64,000 nucleotides of DNA from an uncultured Planctomycetota bacterium. GTDB lineage: Bacteria; Planctomycetota; Phycisphaerae; UBA1845; Fen-1342. The stretch spans positions 62,001 through 126,000 of the forward strand of contig CAADGL010000016.1 of assembly GCA_900696525.1 (NCBI GenBank). The letters run 5' to 3'. A program made the position numbers and the translations under genes. Of the stretch, positions 30,449-38,728 are shown one piece after another. The notes below the pieces were generated by a model that ran no database searches, was not told the origin of the DNA, and saw only the letters and a program-made list of their open reading frames with translations. The first letter of the stretch is position 1; every line of letters begins with the position of its first letter.

Positions 30449-30685
30449 GTGCAAATCAGCATCCAATACTGCGTGCAGTGAAACTACTTGCCCAAGGCCG
30501 CCGGTCTGGCGGCCGAGATCAAGCGGCGCTTCGGCGTGGAACCCAGGCTTATTGAGGGCCGCGGCGGGGTGTTCGATGTAACAGTAGACAACACAATGGT
30601 TTATAGCAAGCACCAGACCGGCCGGTTCCCCGAGTTCGACGAGATCGCCTCCGCCATCGCCGCCAGGCGCGGGAACAACCCGTGA
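30449..30685 (+). CDS. SelW/SelT/SelH-type selenoprotein (in-frame TGA = Sec)
   Basis: A 78-residue thioredoxin-like Rdx-family protein if TGA at 30479-30481 is read as selenocysteine. The reading is M-Q-I-S-I-Q-Y-C-V-Q-U-N-Y-L-P-K-A, giving the CxxU redox motif (C8, U11) at the position of the family's CxxC or CxxU. Downstream, LIEGRGGVFDVTVDN and VYSKHQTGRFPEF are family hallmarks. Without readthrough the homology would start after the TGA and lose the active site. AAGGAG sits 8 nt before the GTG at 30449. A SECIS-like hairpin follows the TGA at the expected distance. Codon use in the middle (GTAACAGTAGAC) is more AT-rich than in the neighbours. The next gene overlaps by GTGA. The redox partner is unknown. 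Confidence 0.88.
30487..30523 (+). promoter_or_regulatory. Bacterial SECIS-like hairpin
   Basis: A 7-bp perfect stem GGCCGCC/GGCGGCC (30496-30502 with 30508-30514) is closed by a five-base loop GGUCU. A lower stem CTTG/CAAG (30487-30490 with 30520-30523) is separated by symmetric 5-nt internal loops. The loop starts 22 nt after the TGA. The SelB-binding apical loop of E. coli fdhF also contains GGUCU, about 19 nt after its UGA. The hairpin lies wholly within the coding sequence, as in other bacterial SECIS elements. Confidence 0.8.
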
Positions 30686-31575
30686 GAATCGCGCTCACCG
30701 GGGGCACGGGCTTCCTGGGCCGCTACCTGCTTCGTGGCGCCGTCCAGTGTGGGCACTCGGTCCGCGCGTGGACGCGCCGGCCGGCGGCCGACATGCCCGC
30801 GCTGGCCGGCGTCGAATGGTGCGCCGGCGCCCTGGGCGACGACCGGGCGTGCCGGGCGCTCGTCGCCGGCTGTGACGCCGTGGTCCACGCGGCGCTGCAC
30901 CATCCGGGCGGCGGCTATCGCCGGGCCTCGGCGGGCAGCCTGCTCGAGTTTGCGCAGGTCAACGTGCTGGGGACGCTGCAACTGATCGAGGCGGCCCGGA
31001 CGGGCGGCGTGCCGCGGTTCGTGTTCATCTCGACTTGCGCGGTCCACGAGCGCATTCTCGAGGATCGCCCGCTCGACGAAGCCCACCCGCTGTGGCCCAC
31101 CAGCCACTACGGCGCCCACAAGGCCGCTATCGAGAAGTTCGTGCACAGTTTCGGCCTCGGTGACGGCTACGCCATCTGCTCCTTGCGGCCCACCGGCATC
31201 TACGGCCTCGCCGTCCCACCCGCCGCCAGCAAGTGGTTCGACCTCGTCCGCGCCGTGGCGCGCGGCGACGCCGTCCGCGTCGAGCGCGGCGGCAAGGAGG
31301 TTCACGCGGCGGACGTGGCGGCGGCGGTCGAGCTGCTGCTGCGGGCCCCGGCCGAGCAGGTCGCCGGCCAGGCCTTCAACTGCTACGACCGCTATATCTC
31401 GGAGTACGACGTGGCCCACCTGGCGCAGCGCCTCAGCGGCGCTGGCGGCCGCATCGACGGCGAGCCGAAGCGTCCGCGGCACGAGATCGACACGCGCAAG
31501 CTGCGCGGCCTGGGAATGCGCTTCGGCGGAGAGGACCTCCTGAGACGCTCGATCGAGGAGATGCTCGCGGCATGA
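30682..31575 (+). CDS. NAD(P)-dependent epimerase/dehydratase family protein
   Basis: A 297-residue extended SDR. The N-terminal nucleotide motif is [16 protein letters not shown], and the catalytic Tyr-x-x-x-Lys is in [13 protein letters not shown] (about residue 140), with the preceding Ser/Thr in [11 protein letters not shown]. The substrate is probably a nucleotide sugar or similar and cannot be named. The GTG start overlaps the selenoprotein stop (GTGA), and its own stop overlaps the next ATG (ATGA), so the three genes form a coupled operon. Confidence 0.88.
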   Translation: MRIALTGGTGFLGRYLLRGAVQCGHSVRAWTRRPAADMPALAGVEWCAGALGDDRACRALVAGCDAVVHAALHHPGGGYRRASAGSLLEFAQVNVLGTLQLIEAARTGGVPRFVFISTCAVHERILEDRPLDEAHPLWPTSHYGAHKAAIEKFVHSFGLGDGYAICSLRPTGIYGLAVPPAASKWFDLVRAVARGDAVRVERGGKEVHAADVAAAVELLLRAPAEQVAGQAFNCYDRYISEYDVAHLAQRLSGAGGRIDGEPKRPRHEIDTRKLRGLGMRFGGEDLLRRSIEEMLAA

Positions 31576-31991
31576 AGACGCACCGCAAGGAACTGTGGTT
31601 CGAGACGAGCGGGCGCCGGGCCTTTCTGAACATCACGGCGCAGGTCGAGCAGGCCGTGCGTGAGAGCGGCGTGCGGGAGGGGCTGGTGCTGGTGAACGCG
31701 ATGCACATCACGGCCAGCGTGTTCATCAACGACGACGAGCCGGGGCTGCACCAGGACTACGACCGCTGGCTCGAGCAGCTCGCGCCGCACGCGCCCCCGT
31801 CGCAATACAGGCACAACCTCACCGGGGAAGACAACGCCGACGCGCACCTGAAGCGCCAGATCATGGGCCGGGAGGTCGTCGTGGCCATCACGGACGGGAC
31901 CCTCGACTTCGGTCCGTGGGAGCAGATCTTCTACGGCGAGTTCGACGGCCGGCGGCGAAAACGCGTGCTGGTCAAGATCATCGGCGAGTAG
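31572..31991 (+). CDS. YjbQ-family protein
   Basis: A 139-residue protein of the YjbQ/UPF0047 fold. The conserved elements are [27 protein letters not shown], the [19 protein letters not shown] segment with the family's histidines and Asp, and [22 protein letters not shown]. Members have weak thiamine-phosphate synthase activity in some reports; the physiological role is unsettled. It is the last gene of the selenoprotein operon, followed at once by a tandem repeat. Confidence 0.9.
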   Translation: MKTHRKELWFETSGRRAFLNITAQVEQAVRESGVREGLVLVNAMHITASVFINDDEPGLHQDYDRWLEQLAPHAPPSQYRHNLTGEDNADAHLKRQIMGREVVVAITDGTLDFGPWEQIFYGEFDGRRRKRVLVKIIGE

Positions 31992-31995
31992 CGGC

Positions 31996-32130
31996 CCCAC
32001 GGCCGAGCCCGCGCGCCCCACGGCCGAGCCCGCGCGCCCCACGGCCGAGCCCGCGCGCCCCACGGCCGAGCCCGCGCGCCCCACGGCCGAGCCCGCGCGC
32101 CCCACGAGCCGCGAGCGCCAGCGAGTGGCG
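31996..32130. repeat. 21-bp tandem array plus dispersed 30-bp element
   Basis: Five perfect copies of a 21-bp unit starting CCCACGGCCGAG run from 31996 to 32100, directly after the yjbQ stop. They pass into a related 30-bp block, CCCACGAGCCGCGAGCGCCA... (32101-32130). That block is the reverse complement, with one mismatch, of 49945-49974, another gene end. Both lie 3' of coding regions. Confidence 0.85.
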
Positions 32131-32173
32131 TGATCGAAAGCAAGCCGCGCGCCCTCCTTCGGCCCCGCGCCGG

Positions 32174-33757
32174 TCACTCCCCGGCGTTGGCCGGCGCCGG
32201 ATGAACGATCCCGCGCACCAGGCGCGCCGCCGCGAACGCCAGCACGCTGCCGGCGATCAGCACGACGCCGAACAGGACCAGCGCCATCGGGTTGGATTCC
32301 CAGGCGGAGGCGACGTCCGCCGCCAGTCTCGCCGCGGTGTCCGTCTTGGCGCGGTCCAGCCACAGGGCCGTCACGAATCCGATCGCGAGCCACGGGCCGA
32401 AAGCGATCATCCCGCTGCGCTTGAGCGTCAGCATCAGCAGCCAGCCCACCATCGCCATCGGCATGCTCACCAAAAAGCCGAACAGCGCCAGGTCCCACCC
32501 GATCGCCGCGCCCGCCGCCGCCAGGACGAAAATGTCGCCGGTGGCGAACGCTTCGCGCCCCAGCGCGAGCGTGAAGAGAATGCGAATGACCCAGCCCGCG
32601 CCTGCCGCCGCCATCGCCCCCAGCATCGCGTACGCGGCGCCGCCGAGGGGCGCGAGTCCTCCGGCCCGCCAGTTTGCGAGCGCGGCCCACGCATCCGCAA
32701 CCGCCGGCACCCACAGGACGAGCAGCGCCGCCAGCGCCCCCGCGCCGACGATCGGCAGCAGCCAGAGCATCTCGGCGAGAATCACCCGCCGGGCGCTGCG
32801 CGCCTCGCTCTCGATGGCCGCGTGAAGCTCCTGGTCCGCCGGCCGGTGATGGCCGCCGGCCAGCACGATCGCGAAGAACAGCGCCAGCAGCGCCGCGTGA
32901 ATGGGCAGGTTCGCCGCTGCAAATGGCTCCGCGCTTTGCCCCGTCGCCGGAAGCAGCACCACCGCCAGCCCGCACAGCGCCAGCGTGGCCAGCGCCCCCG
33001 CCGCCATGCCGCTGCGCCCGGGCGGTGCAGCCCGCGATGCGGCGGCGGCCGCGTCGCTGGCGCCGGTCGGCGCATCGGCGGCGCTCACCCCAGCCTGCGC
33101 CGCCCCGGTCGTGGTTGTGCTGTCGCCGGCGGGCGTGGGCGGACAAGGCTGCGCGTCGCCCGCGTCAGGCGTGTGCGGCGCGGCCAGCCACAGCATCAGC
33201 GCGCTGGCTGCGAACGCCGCCACCGCCGCCGCGCCCGCCGCGCCCCCTGCGCTGGGCACGACATGCTCCGGCCGCGGCCAGCAGGCGGCGGCGAGCACGC
33301 CGACGATCAGGGCAAAGTCGGTGACGCGCGTGTCCACGATGTAGGCAATGAGGTCCATGCCCGAACAGGCGACGAGCGCAGCGGCGAGCGTGAGCCACGC
33401 CAGCAGCAAGGGCAGGTCGCCGGGCAGGCTGGGGCGATCGACGCCGACGCGCGCCTCCGCCACGAACAGCAACTGGAACACGAGCACGAACAACAGGCCG
33501 GTGACCGCCTCGACCAGCGGGTACTGCAACGAGATCGGCGCCGCGCAGCTCCGGCAGCGTCCGCGCAGCAGCAGCCAGCTCAGCACGGGGAGGTTGTCGT
33601 ACCAGCGGATGCCCGCCTGGCACGATGGACAGAACGACCATGCCGGCCGCGACACCGATAGGCCCGCCGGCAGCCGGTAGATCACCACGTTCAGGAAACT
33701 GCCGACGCACAGACCGAGCAGCCAGGTGAACAGTCCGATGACGATCTCTGGCGTCAT
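32174..33757 (-). CDS. Prepilin peptidase (A24 family), enlarged
   Basis: A 527-residue polytopic membrane protease. The N-terminal methyltransferase-like domain has GLCVGSFLNVVIYRLPAG and the zinc pairs CPSC and CRSC. The A24 catalytic aspartates are likely in SGMDLIAYIVDTRVTD and in the ATGDIFVLAA segment (equivalent to GxGD). About 130 residues of extra, Ala/Pro-rich and hydrophobic sequence (roughly 190-330) separate the two halves, so it is nearly twice the usual length. It would cleave type IV prepilins or pseudopilins such as the product of 21013-21873. The ATG overlaps the aroK stop (ATGA). Confidence 0.85.
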   Translation of the reverse strand: MTPEIVIGLFTWLLGLCVGSFLNVVIYRLPAGLSVSRPAWSFCPSCQAGIRWYDNLPVLSWLLLRGRCRSCAAPISLQYPLVEAVTGLLFVLVFQLLFVAEARVGVDRPSLPGDLPLLLAWLTLAAALVACSGMDLIAYIVDTRVTDFALIVGVLAAACWPRPEHVVPSAGGAAGAAAVAAFAASALMLWLAAPHTPDAGDAQPCPPTPAGDSTTTTGAAQAGVSAADAPTGASDAAAAASRAAPPGRSGMAAGALATLALCGLAVVLLPATGQSAEPFAAANLPIHAALLALFFAIVLAGGHHRPADQELHAAIESEARSARRVILAEMLWLLPIVGAGALAALLVLWVPAVADAWAALANWRAGGLAPLGGAAYAMLGAMAAAGAGWVIRILFTLALGREAFATGDIFVLAAAGAAIGWDLALFGFLVSMPMAMVGWLLMLTLKRSGMIAFGPWLAIGFVTALWLDRAKTDTAARLAADVASAWESNPMALVLFGVVLIAGSVLAFAAARLVRGIVHPAPANAGE

Positions 33758-34383
33758 TCCCGGCGTCCTCTGGCCGCTGGCGCTTCGGCCGCGCCGCCGC
33801 CGTCTGGCGCTCTCAGCCGCAGGGCGGACGCGATTTCCGCGACAATTGTATCGACGCTGCGCCCGTCCGTCTGAATGGTCACGCTGGCGATGGCCGCGTA
33901 GAGCGGCTCACGCTGCGCGAGCAACTGCTCGAGCTCCGCGCGCGCCGCCGGCGCGTCCGTCAGGCGTGGCCGCAGCGTCGCAGAGCACGGATCCGCCGCC
34001 AGCCGCCGGCCGTGCTCCTCGACGCTGGCGCGGAGCCAGACGCAGAGGCCCGCTTCGCGCAGCAGGTCGCGATTGGCCGGCCGCAGCAGCGCCCCGCCGC
34101 CGACGCTGATGACGCCGGCCGGCCGCGCGACGGCGCGGCGGATGGCCTCGCTCTCGAGGTCGCGGAACGCCGCCTCGCCGTCCTGCTGGAAAATCTCGGC
34201 GATCGAGCGGCCGGCCTCGGCCTGGATCGCCTCGTCGGTGTCGTGGAGCTCGCAGCCAAGATGCTGTGCCAGGGCGCGGCCGACCGTCGACTTGCCCGCG
34301 CCCCGATGGCCGATCAGGACGACGTGGGCGCCGCCGGCCCGGGCGGCGGCTCCCGACCCCGGCCGCGAGCCGCCGCGGCTCAC
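33754..34383 (-). CDS. aroK: Shikimate kinase
   Basis: A 209-residue cytosolic enzyme of the chorismate pathway, phosphorylating shikimate at O3. Walker A is GHRGAGKSTVGRAL, the shikimate-binding acid is in LHDTDEAIQ, followed by FRDLESEAI and SVGGGALLRPANRDLL. The GTG start at 34383 overlaps the stop of the metallophosphatase gene by 4 nt and adds about 20 Gly/Arg-rich residues before the first strand. The C-terminus is also about 20 residues long (GGGAAEAPAARGRRE). It is the middle gene of a tightly coupled three-gene run. Confidence 0.93.
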   Translation of the reverse strand: MSRGGSRPGSGAAARAGGAHVVLIGHRGAGKSTVGRALAQHLGCELHDTDEAIQAEAGRSIAEIFQQDGEAAFRDLESEAIRRAVARPAGVISVGGGALLRPANRDLLREAGLCVWLRASVEEHGRRLAADPCSATLRPRLTDAPAARAELEQLLAQREPLYAAIASVTIQTDGRSVDTIVAEIASALRLRAPDGGGAAEAPAARGRRE

Positions 34384-35219
34384 GCCAGCACTCGATGTTG
34401 CAGGCTGCCCTTCACGTTGCCTGTCTCCAGCAGGACGGCGTGCAGGCGCGAGCTGGACTGGCCGGGGTTGATGCTGGTCGTCGCTCCGATCAGGTCGTAG
34501 TACGCCCCGGTGACGGTCGGCGATTCGTGGATGTGGCCGTGCAGCGAGCACAGGGGCTGGCGCTGCTCGATGAACTCGCGCACGGCCCGCGAGCCGACGG
34601 GGTGATCGACATGCGGAAGGCGATCCAGCATGGAGGCGTGCGGCGGCGCGTGACAGACGAAGATCCAGGGCGGCGCCGGGCGCGCCGCGCCGGCAAGCTC
34701 GCTCTGAAGCGAGGTCTGGGGTACGAAATAGGTCTCCGGCTCCGCCGGGCGCGGCTGCTGCGTCACCCGGTCCCAGATGGCCCCGCCCATCTCGGGCGGG
34801 GGGTCGTCCGGCATGTCCAGCCGCTCGAAGTCCTTCACCCAGTAGGGGGTCGGCGGCGTGCGCGAGTAGCCAATGAAGGCGACGCCGTCGAGCACCCAGG
34901 GCGCCCGGTGTGTCAGCAGGACAATCGCGCCCTGGTTGTGATACTCGGCGAGGTAGTCCTTCGAGAACAGCCAGTCGTGATTGCCGAGGATGCAGGAGAC
35001 CTGCATGCCCGCCAGCTCCGTGCGCATCCGCCGCACCCACGGGATGAACCGCTCGTGCACGAAGCGTCCCTGGACGGCCCTGGGGTCATCCAGGTCGCCG
35101 TCGGGGAACATGTCGCCGCCCAGGATCAGCAGCTCCGGCCGCTCGGCGCGCAGCAGGCGCTCGAGCTGCGAGTACAGCGGCGCGCGTCCGTGAAGGTCGC
35201 TGCAAAAGCAAAGGCGCAT
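34380..35219 (-). CDS. Metallophosphoesterase (calcineurin-like)
   Basis: A 279-residue protein with the complete two-metal phosphoesterase motif set: CFCSDLHG (D-x-H), GGDMF (GD), LGNHDW (GNHD), FVCHAPPH and LHGHIHES. This arrangement resembles the class of small cytosolic phosphoesterases with unknown substrates. The ATG at 35219 is chosen over an upstream TTG because it immediately precedes the first strand (MRLCFCSDLHG). It leads the coupled run with aroK and the prepilin peptidase gene. Confidence 0.9.
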   Translation of the reverse strand: MRLCFCSDLHGRAPLYSQLERLLRAERPELLILGGDMFPDGDLDDPRAVQGRFVHERFIPWVRRMRTELAGMQVSCILGNHDWLFSKDYLAEYHNQGAIVLLTHRAPWVLDGVAFIGYSRTPPTPYWVKDFERLDMPDDPPPEMGGAIWDRVTQQPRPAEPETYFVPQTSLQSELAGAARPAPPWIFVCHAPPHASMLDRLPHVDHPVGSRAVREFIEQRQPLCSLHGHIHESPTVTGAYYDLIGATTSINPGQSSSRLHAVLLETGNVKGSLQHRVLA

Positions 35220-35323
35220 CGGTGCATCCAACAAACCGCACGACGACGGCGCCGCGCGCGGAGCCCGCCGACCGGCCGCCGCTCATCCTATCATGGCCGG
35301 GCCCGCCGCAAACCCGCCAGCGC

Positions 35324-38300
35324 TCAGTCGCGCACTTCGTACGCCGCGCTCGCCGGCCGCAGCGGCCGGTTCAGCCACAGCGGCCGCCGCAGGCCGTGCT
35401 GGCGGACGGGCTCGGCGCGCGTCAGGCGCATCCACTCGCGATAGACCGCCATCGACTGGTTGGTATCGACGAACACATCGCCGGACTGGTCCCCGGCGTG
35501 AGCTTTCTCGACGCGCACGCGCTGGTGCCAGCAGTGCATGCCGCTGATCGGATCCGGATGGACGGGAAAAGTCAGGTTCTGCGGCACGCCGCCGTCGCGC
35601 CACCAGATGCGCCGGCTGTCGGGGTCGGCGCTTTCGAACGGGCCGGGCCCGGACTCGGTGCGCAGCGTCCATTGGCCAGGCGCCGACTCGTTGATGGCGA
35701 CCACTGACGAGCTCCAGCGGCTATTGGGCGGATCGCTGCGCCGCCGCCAGCGGCCCAAGTGATGCGAGCAGGCGACCACGCCGGGGCGGATGCCCTCCGT
35801 GACCCAGCACCTGTCGACGAAATGGCCGATGCGGGTGATGACGCGCACGAGGTCGCCGGTGCGCACGCCGAGGCGCCGCGCGTCCGAGGTATGAATCCAA
35901 ACCGGATTACGCTGCGAGATTTCGTTGAGCCACTTGGCCGCGCCGCTGCGCGTGTGAATGAGCGTCGGCAGGCGGAAGGTCGGCAACAGGCAGAATTCGC
36001 CCTCGGGGAGCGTTGACAGCCTGGAATGATCCGGGTCGCGCCGCGCCGAGCCGCGCTGATCCGAGCCGCGCTGATCCGAGCCGCGCTGATCCGAGCCGCG
36101 CTGATCCGAGCCGCGCTGATCCGAGCCGCGCTGATCCGAGCCGCGACCGTGAGGGAGCGGTTCAGGTGAATGAACGCCTCCTGGCGCAACCGCTTCCTTA
36201 CGGGCGCGGCTCGATTCAGACGTGCGGCCCGATTCGCCCGCCTGCGCTGCGGGGTGGCCGTAAATGTGGCTCGGGATGTACGCCGGCAGCGCGTACTCCG
36301 GCCAGCCCCAATCCACCATCGTCTGGCTGTAGAACTCGAGCCTGCGACTGGGCGTCGTAAACCCGGCGACCGCCTGGCCATCGTCCAGCCGGATGCCGAC
36401 CGCCTCCCCGCCGCGCCGAATGACGCCGGTTGCGGCGTCGGCGGTCGTGCCCTCGAGTTCCGCCTGGCTCAGCCCGCGTTCGTGTTTCAGGTAGTCGCGC
36501 CTGGACAGCTCGAATGCGCCGAATCTGCGCATGTACTCCAGCGGCGACAGCCCCGCCTCGCGCGCTTTTTCCGGCAAGCCCGGCACGCGCTCGAAGATGT
36601 GCTCGTAGTACTCATCCACCGTGAGCATGACGGCACGCTGACCGGGGCCTTGACCCGAGCCTTCACCCGAGCCGCGCCGATCCGAGCCGCGACCGTGAGG
36701 GAGCGGTTGCGCCGGTGGAGGTGCGTCTTTTGAGGCAACCGCTTCCTCACGGGCGCCGCTCGGATCGGCGGACGCGCCGCTCGGATCGGCGCCGCTCGCA
36801 TCGAGCATCGGCTTCTGGCTCTCGAACCACTTGCGGATGCCCATCGACCCGTCCGGATCAATCGCCCAGGTCAGCGCGATCCAGAACTCATCCTCCTCCC
36901 ACACCTGCCCCGGGTTGACGTCGCGCGTGTCGCGCACGGCGCGCCCCTCGGCCCGCGCGTGCGCCCGCAGCACCGGCTGGCGGAACGCGATCCACGTGCC
37001 GTTGTGCGTCTCATACGTGTTCAGGTCGTGCCGCTCCGGTCCGTGCCCCATCGGCAGCACGTAGTCCGCGTAGAACGCCGTCTCGTTCCACGTCGGCGTG
37101 AGCGCGACGTGCAGGCCGATCTTGCTCTCGTCGCGCAGGGCCTCGATCCACGAGAACCCGTCCGGATACGTCCACACCGGGTTGAAGACGCGCGTGAAAT
37201 AAACGTCGATTTTCCCGCGGCCCTCCTTCAGGAAGTGCGGCAGCAGGAAGCTCATCTCGTAGTGCGCCAGCGGAAACTCGCGCGGCCAGTGCAGCTCGTT
37301 CCAGTGGTCCTGCGCCGGCGGCATGTTGATCAGGTGCGCCTTGTACTTGTTCCACGCCGACGGGCTCACGCCGCCTGGCGTGCCGACGCTGCCCGTCAGC
37401 ACGTGCAGCAGGAACAGGCAGCGCGACACCTGCCAGCCGCCGAGATGCGCGCTGGCCGCGCCGCGCCACGTGTGCGAGCAGAACCGCGACGCCGCGTCCG
37501 CGATCTGCCGCGCGATCTCCACGATCGTTCCCGCCGGCACGCCGCACTCGCGCTCGGCGAACTCCGGCGTGAAGCCGGCGTAGTGGCGCTTCAGGGCGGC
37601 GATGAAGTCGTCGAACCGCGAGGCATCGCTGCCGGAGGCCCTCAGATACTCGCGCCAGTTCACCCAGCGTTCCATGAAGGCGCGGTCGAAGCGGTTCTCT
37701 TCGAGAATGACGCGGGCGATGGCGAGCAGCAGGGCCGCTTCGGTGCCGGGCACCGTCGGCAGCCAGTAGTGCGCCATCGAGGCGGTGTTGCTGAGGCGCG
37801 GATCGACGACCGCCAGCCTGGCGCCGCCCCGGATTCCCTCCGAGATGCGCTGCGCGTGCGGGTTGAAGAAGTGGCCGCTCTCCAGATGCGCATTGAGCGC
37901 GAGGATGAATCGCGCGTTCGCGTAGTCCGGGCTCGGGCGGTCGTAGCCGCTCCACAGCGCATAACCCAGCCGCGCCCCGGATGAGCAGATGTTCGTATGG
38001 CTGTTGTGCCCATCCACGCCCCACGCCCGCAGTACGCGGTCCATGAAGCCCTCGGCCCCCGGCCGGCCCACGTGATAGACCACTTCGTCGCGGCGGTCCT
38101 CTTGCAGCGCCATGCGAATGCGCCCGCCAATGTCGGCCAGCACCTCGTCCCAGGACGCCTGCCGCCACAGCCCGCTGCCGCGCGGGCCGGCGCGCCTCAT
38201 CGGCGTGAGGATGCGGTCGGGATCATTGACCTGGTTGATGGTCGCGGGCCCCTTCGCGCAGTTCTTTCCGCGGCTGCCCGGATGCAGCGGGTTGCCCTCA

Positions 38301-38599
38301 AGCTTGCGAATCCGGCCGCTCTCCTTGTCAACGTACGCCAGCAGGCCGCAGGCCGATTCGCAGTTGAAGCACGTCGTCGGCACCAGCCGGTAGTGCCGCG
38401 GACCGAGCCGGTGCGGCCACTGCCTGGGGTCGTGCTCGACGACGTCGTCCCAGCCGTCCGGCGCGGGAAACCGACGCAGCACGCCTGTCTCCGCGGGCCC
38501 GTCAGCGCCCTGCCGTTCGACGTGCTGATCCGTATCCGGGATCAGGCCCAGCCTGACCGCCGTGCGTTCGATCCAGGAACGTTGGGGCGTGTGCGGCAT
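35324..38599 (-). CDS. Molybdopterin-dependent oxidoreductase with repeat-derived insertions
   Basis: A 1091-residue DMSO-reductase-superfamily catalytic subunit. The N-terminal 4Fe-4S motif is TTCFNCESACGLL with the fourth Cys in GKNCAKGPAT. The likely molybdenum ligand is the Cys in HTNICSSGARLG. AHYWLPTVPGTEAALLLAIA and the late PSAWNKYK segment follow family order. The C-terminal MopB domain contains RSGAAKWLNEISQRNPVWIHTSDA. Two stretches, about residues 592-660 and 787-862, are not protein-like in the family sense and are encoded by dispersed repeats (PLPHGRGSD occurs in both, then six GSDQR units). No twin-arginine leader is visible. The electron-transfer partner is not adjacent and the substrate is unknown. 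CGGAG precedes the ATG at 38599. Confidence 0.88.
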   Translation of the reverse strand: MPHTPQRSWIERTAVRLGLIPDTDQHVERQGADGPAETGVLRRFPAPDGWDDVVEHDPRQWPHRLGPRHYRLVPTTCFNCESACGLLAYVDKESGRIRKLEGNPLHPGSRGKNCAKGPATINQVNDPDRILTPMRRAGPRGSGLWRQASWDEVLADIGGRIRMALQEDRRDEVVYHVGRPGAEGFMDRVLRAWGVDGHNSHTNICSSGARLGYALWSGYDRPSPDYANARFILALNAHLESGHFFNPHAQRISEGIRGGARLAVVDPRLSNTASMAHYWLPTVPGTEAALLLAIARVILEENRFDRAFMERWVNWREYLRASGSDASRFDDFIAALKRHYAGFTPEFAERECGVPAGTIVEIARQIADAASRFCSHTWRGAASAHLGGWQVSRCLFLLHVLTGSVGTPGGVSPSAWNKYKAHLINMPPAQDHWNELHWPREFPLAHYEMSFLLPHFLKEGRGKIDVYFTRVFNPVWTYPDGFSWIEALRDESKIGLHVALTPTWNETAFYADYVLPMGHGPERHDLNTYETHNGTWIAFRQPVLRAHARAEGRAVRDTRDVNPGQVWEEDEFWIALTWAIDPDGSMGIRKWFESQKPMLDASGADPSGASADPSGAREEAVASKDAPPPAQPLPHGRGSDRRGSGEGSGQGPGQRAVMLTVDEYYEHIFERVPGLPEKAREAGLSPLEYMRRFGAFELSRRDYLKHERGLSQAELEGTTADAATGVIRRGGEAVGIRLDDGQAVAGFTTPSRRLEFYSQTMVDWGWPEYALPAYIPSHIYGHPAAQAGESGRTSESSRARKEAVAPGGVHSPEPLPHGRGSDQRGSDQRGSDQRGSDQRGSDQRGSDQRGSARRDPDHSRLSTLPEGEFCLLPTFRLPTLIHTRSGAAKWLNEISQRNPVWIHTSDARRLGVRTGDLVRVITRIGHFVDRCWVTEGIRPGVVACSHHLGRWRRRSDPPNSRWSSSVVAINESAPGQWTLRTESGPGPFESADPDSRRIWWRDGGVPQNLTFPVHPDPISGMHCWHQRVRVEKAHAGDQSGDVFVDTNQSMAVYREWMRLTRAEPVRQHGLRRPLWLNRPLRPASAAYEVRD
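36046..36135. repeat. 15-bp tandem array inside the molybdoenzyme gene
   Basis: Six perfect copies of CCGAGCCGCGCTGAT. The 15-bp period keeps frame and encodes repeated GSDQR on the minus strand. The array directly adjoins the left arm of a dispersed inverted element, from whose GAGCCGCG end it appears to have grown. Confidence 0.9.
36138..36212. repeat. Dispersed inverted-pair repeat, copy 2 (within coding sequence)
   Basis: Left arm GAGCCGCGACCGTGAGGGAG... (36138-36162) and right arm AACCGCTTCCTTACGGGCGC... (36188-36212) with a 25-bp spacer. It lies in frame in the molybdoenzyme gene and encodes EAVAPGGVHSPEPLPHGRGS. Confidence 0.85.
36684..36761. repeat. Dispersed inverted-pair repeat, copy 3 (within coding sequence)
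   Basis: Left arm 36684-36708, identical to copy 2's left arm, and right arm AACCGCTTCCTCACGGGCGC... (36737-36761) with a 28-bp spacer. It encodes EAVASKDAPPPAQPLPHGRG in the same frame as copy 2. Confidence 0.85.
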
Positions 38600-38728
38600 A
38601 TGGCTCCGGATGAATGCCACGAGCACGCGTCTGCTGCTCGCGCCAGGCCGCGCACATCTCAAGCGGGCGCGCGTCGTCCGTCAACCGCGCCGCCCGAAGC
38701 CGCCCGGGCCCCGCCGGGCCGTGGCGAG

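Noticed and set aside
31996..32130. CRISPR-like array
   Set aside because: The units are contiguous 21-bp tandem copies without unique spacers, and no cas gene is present.
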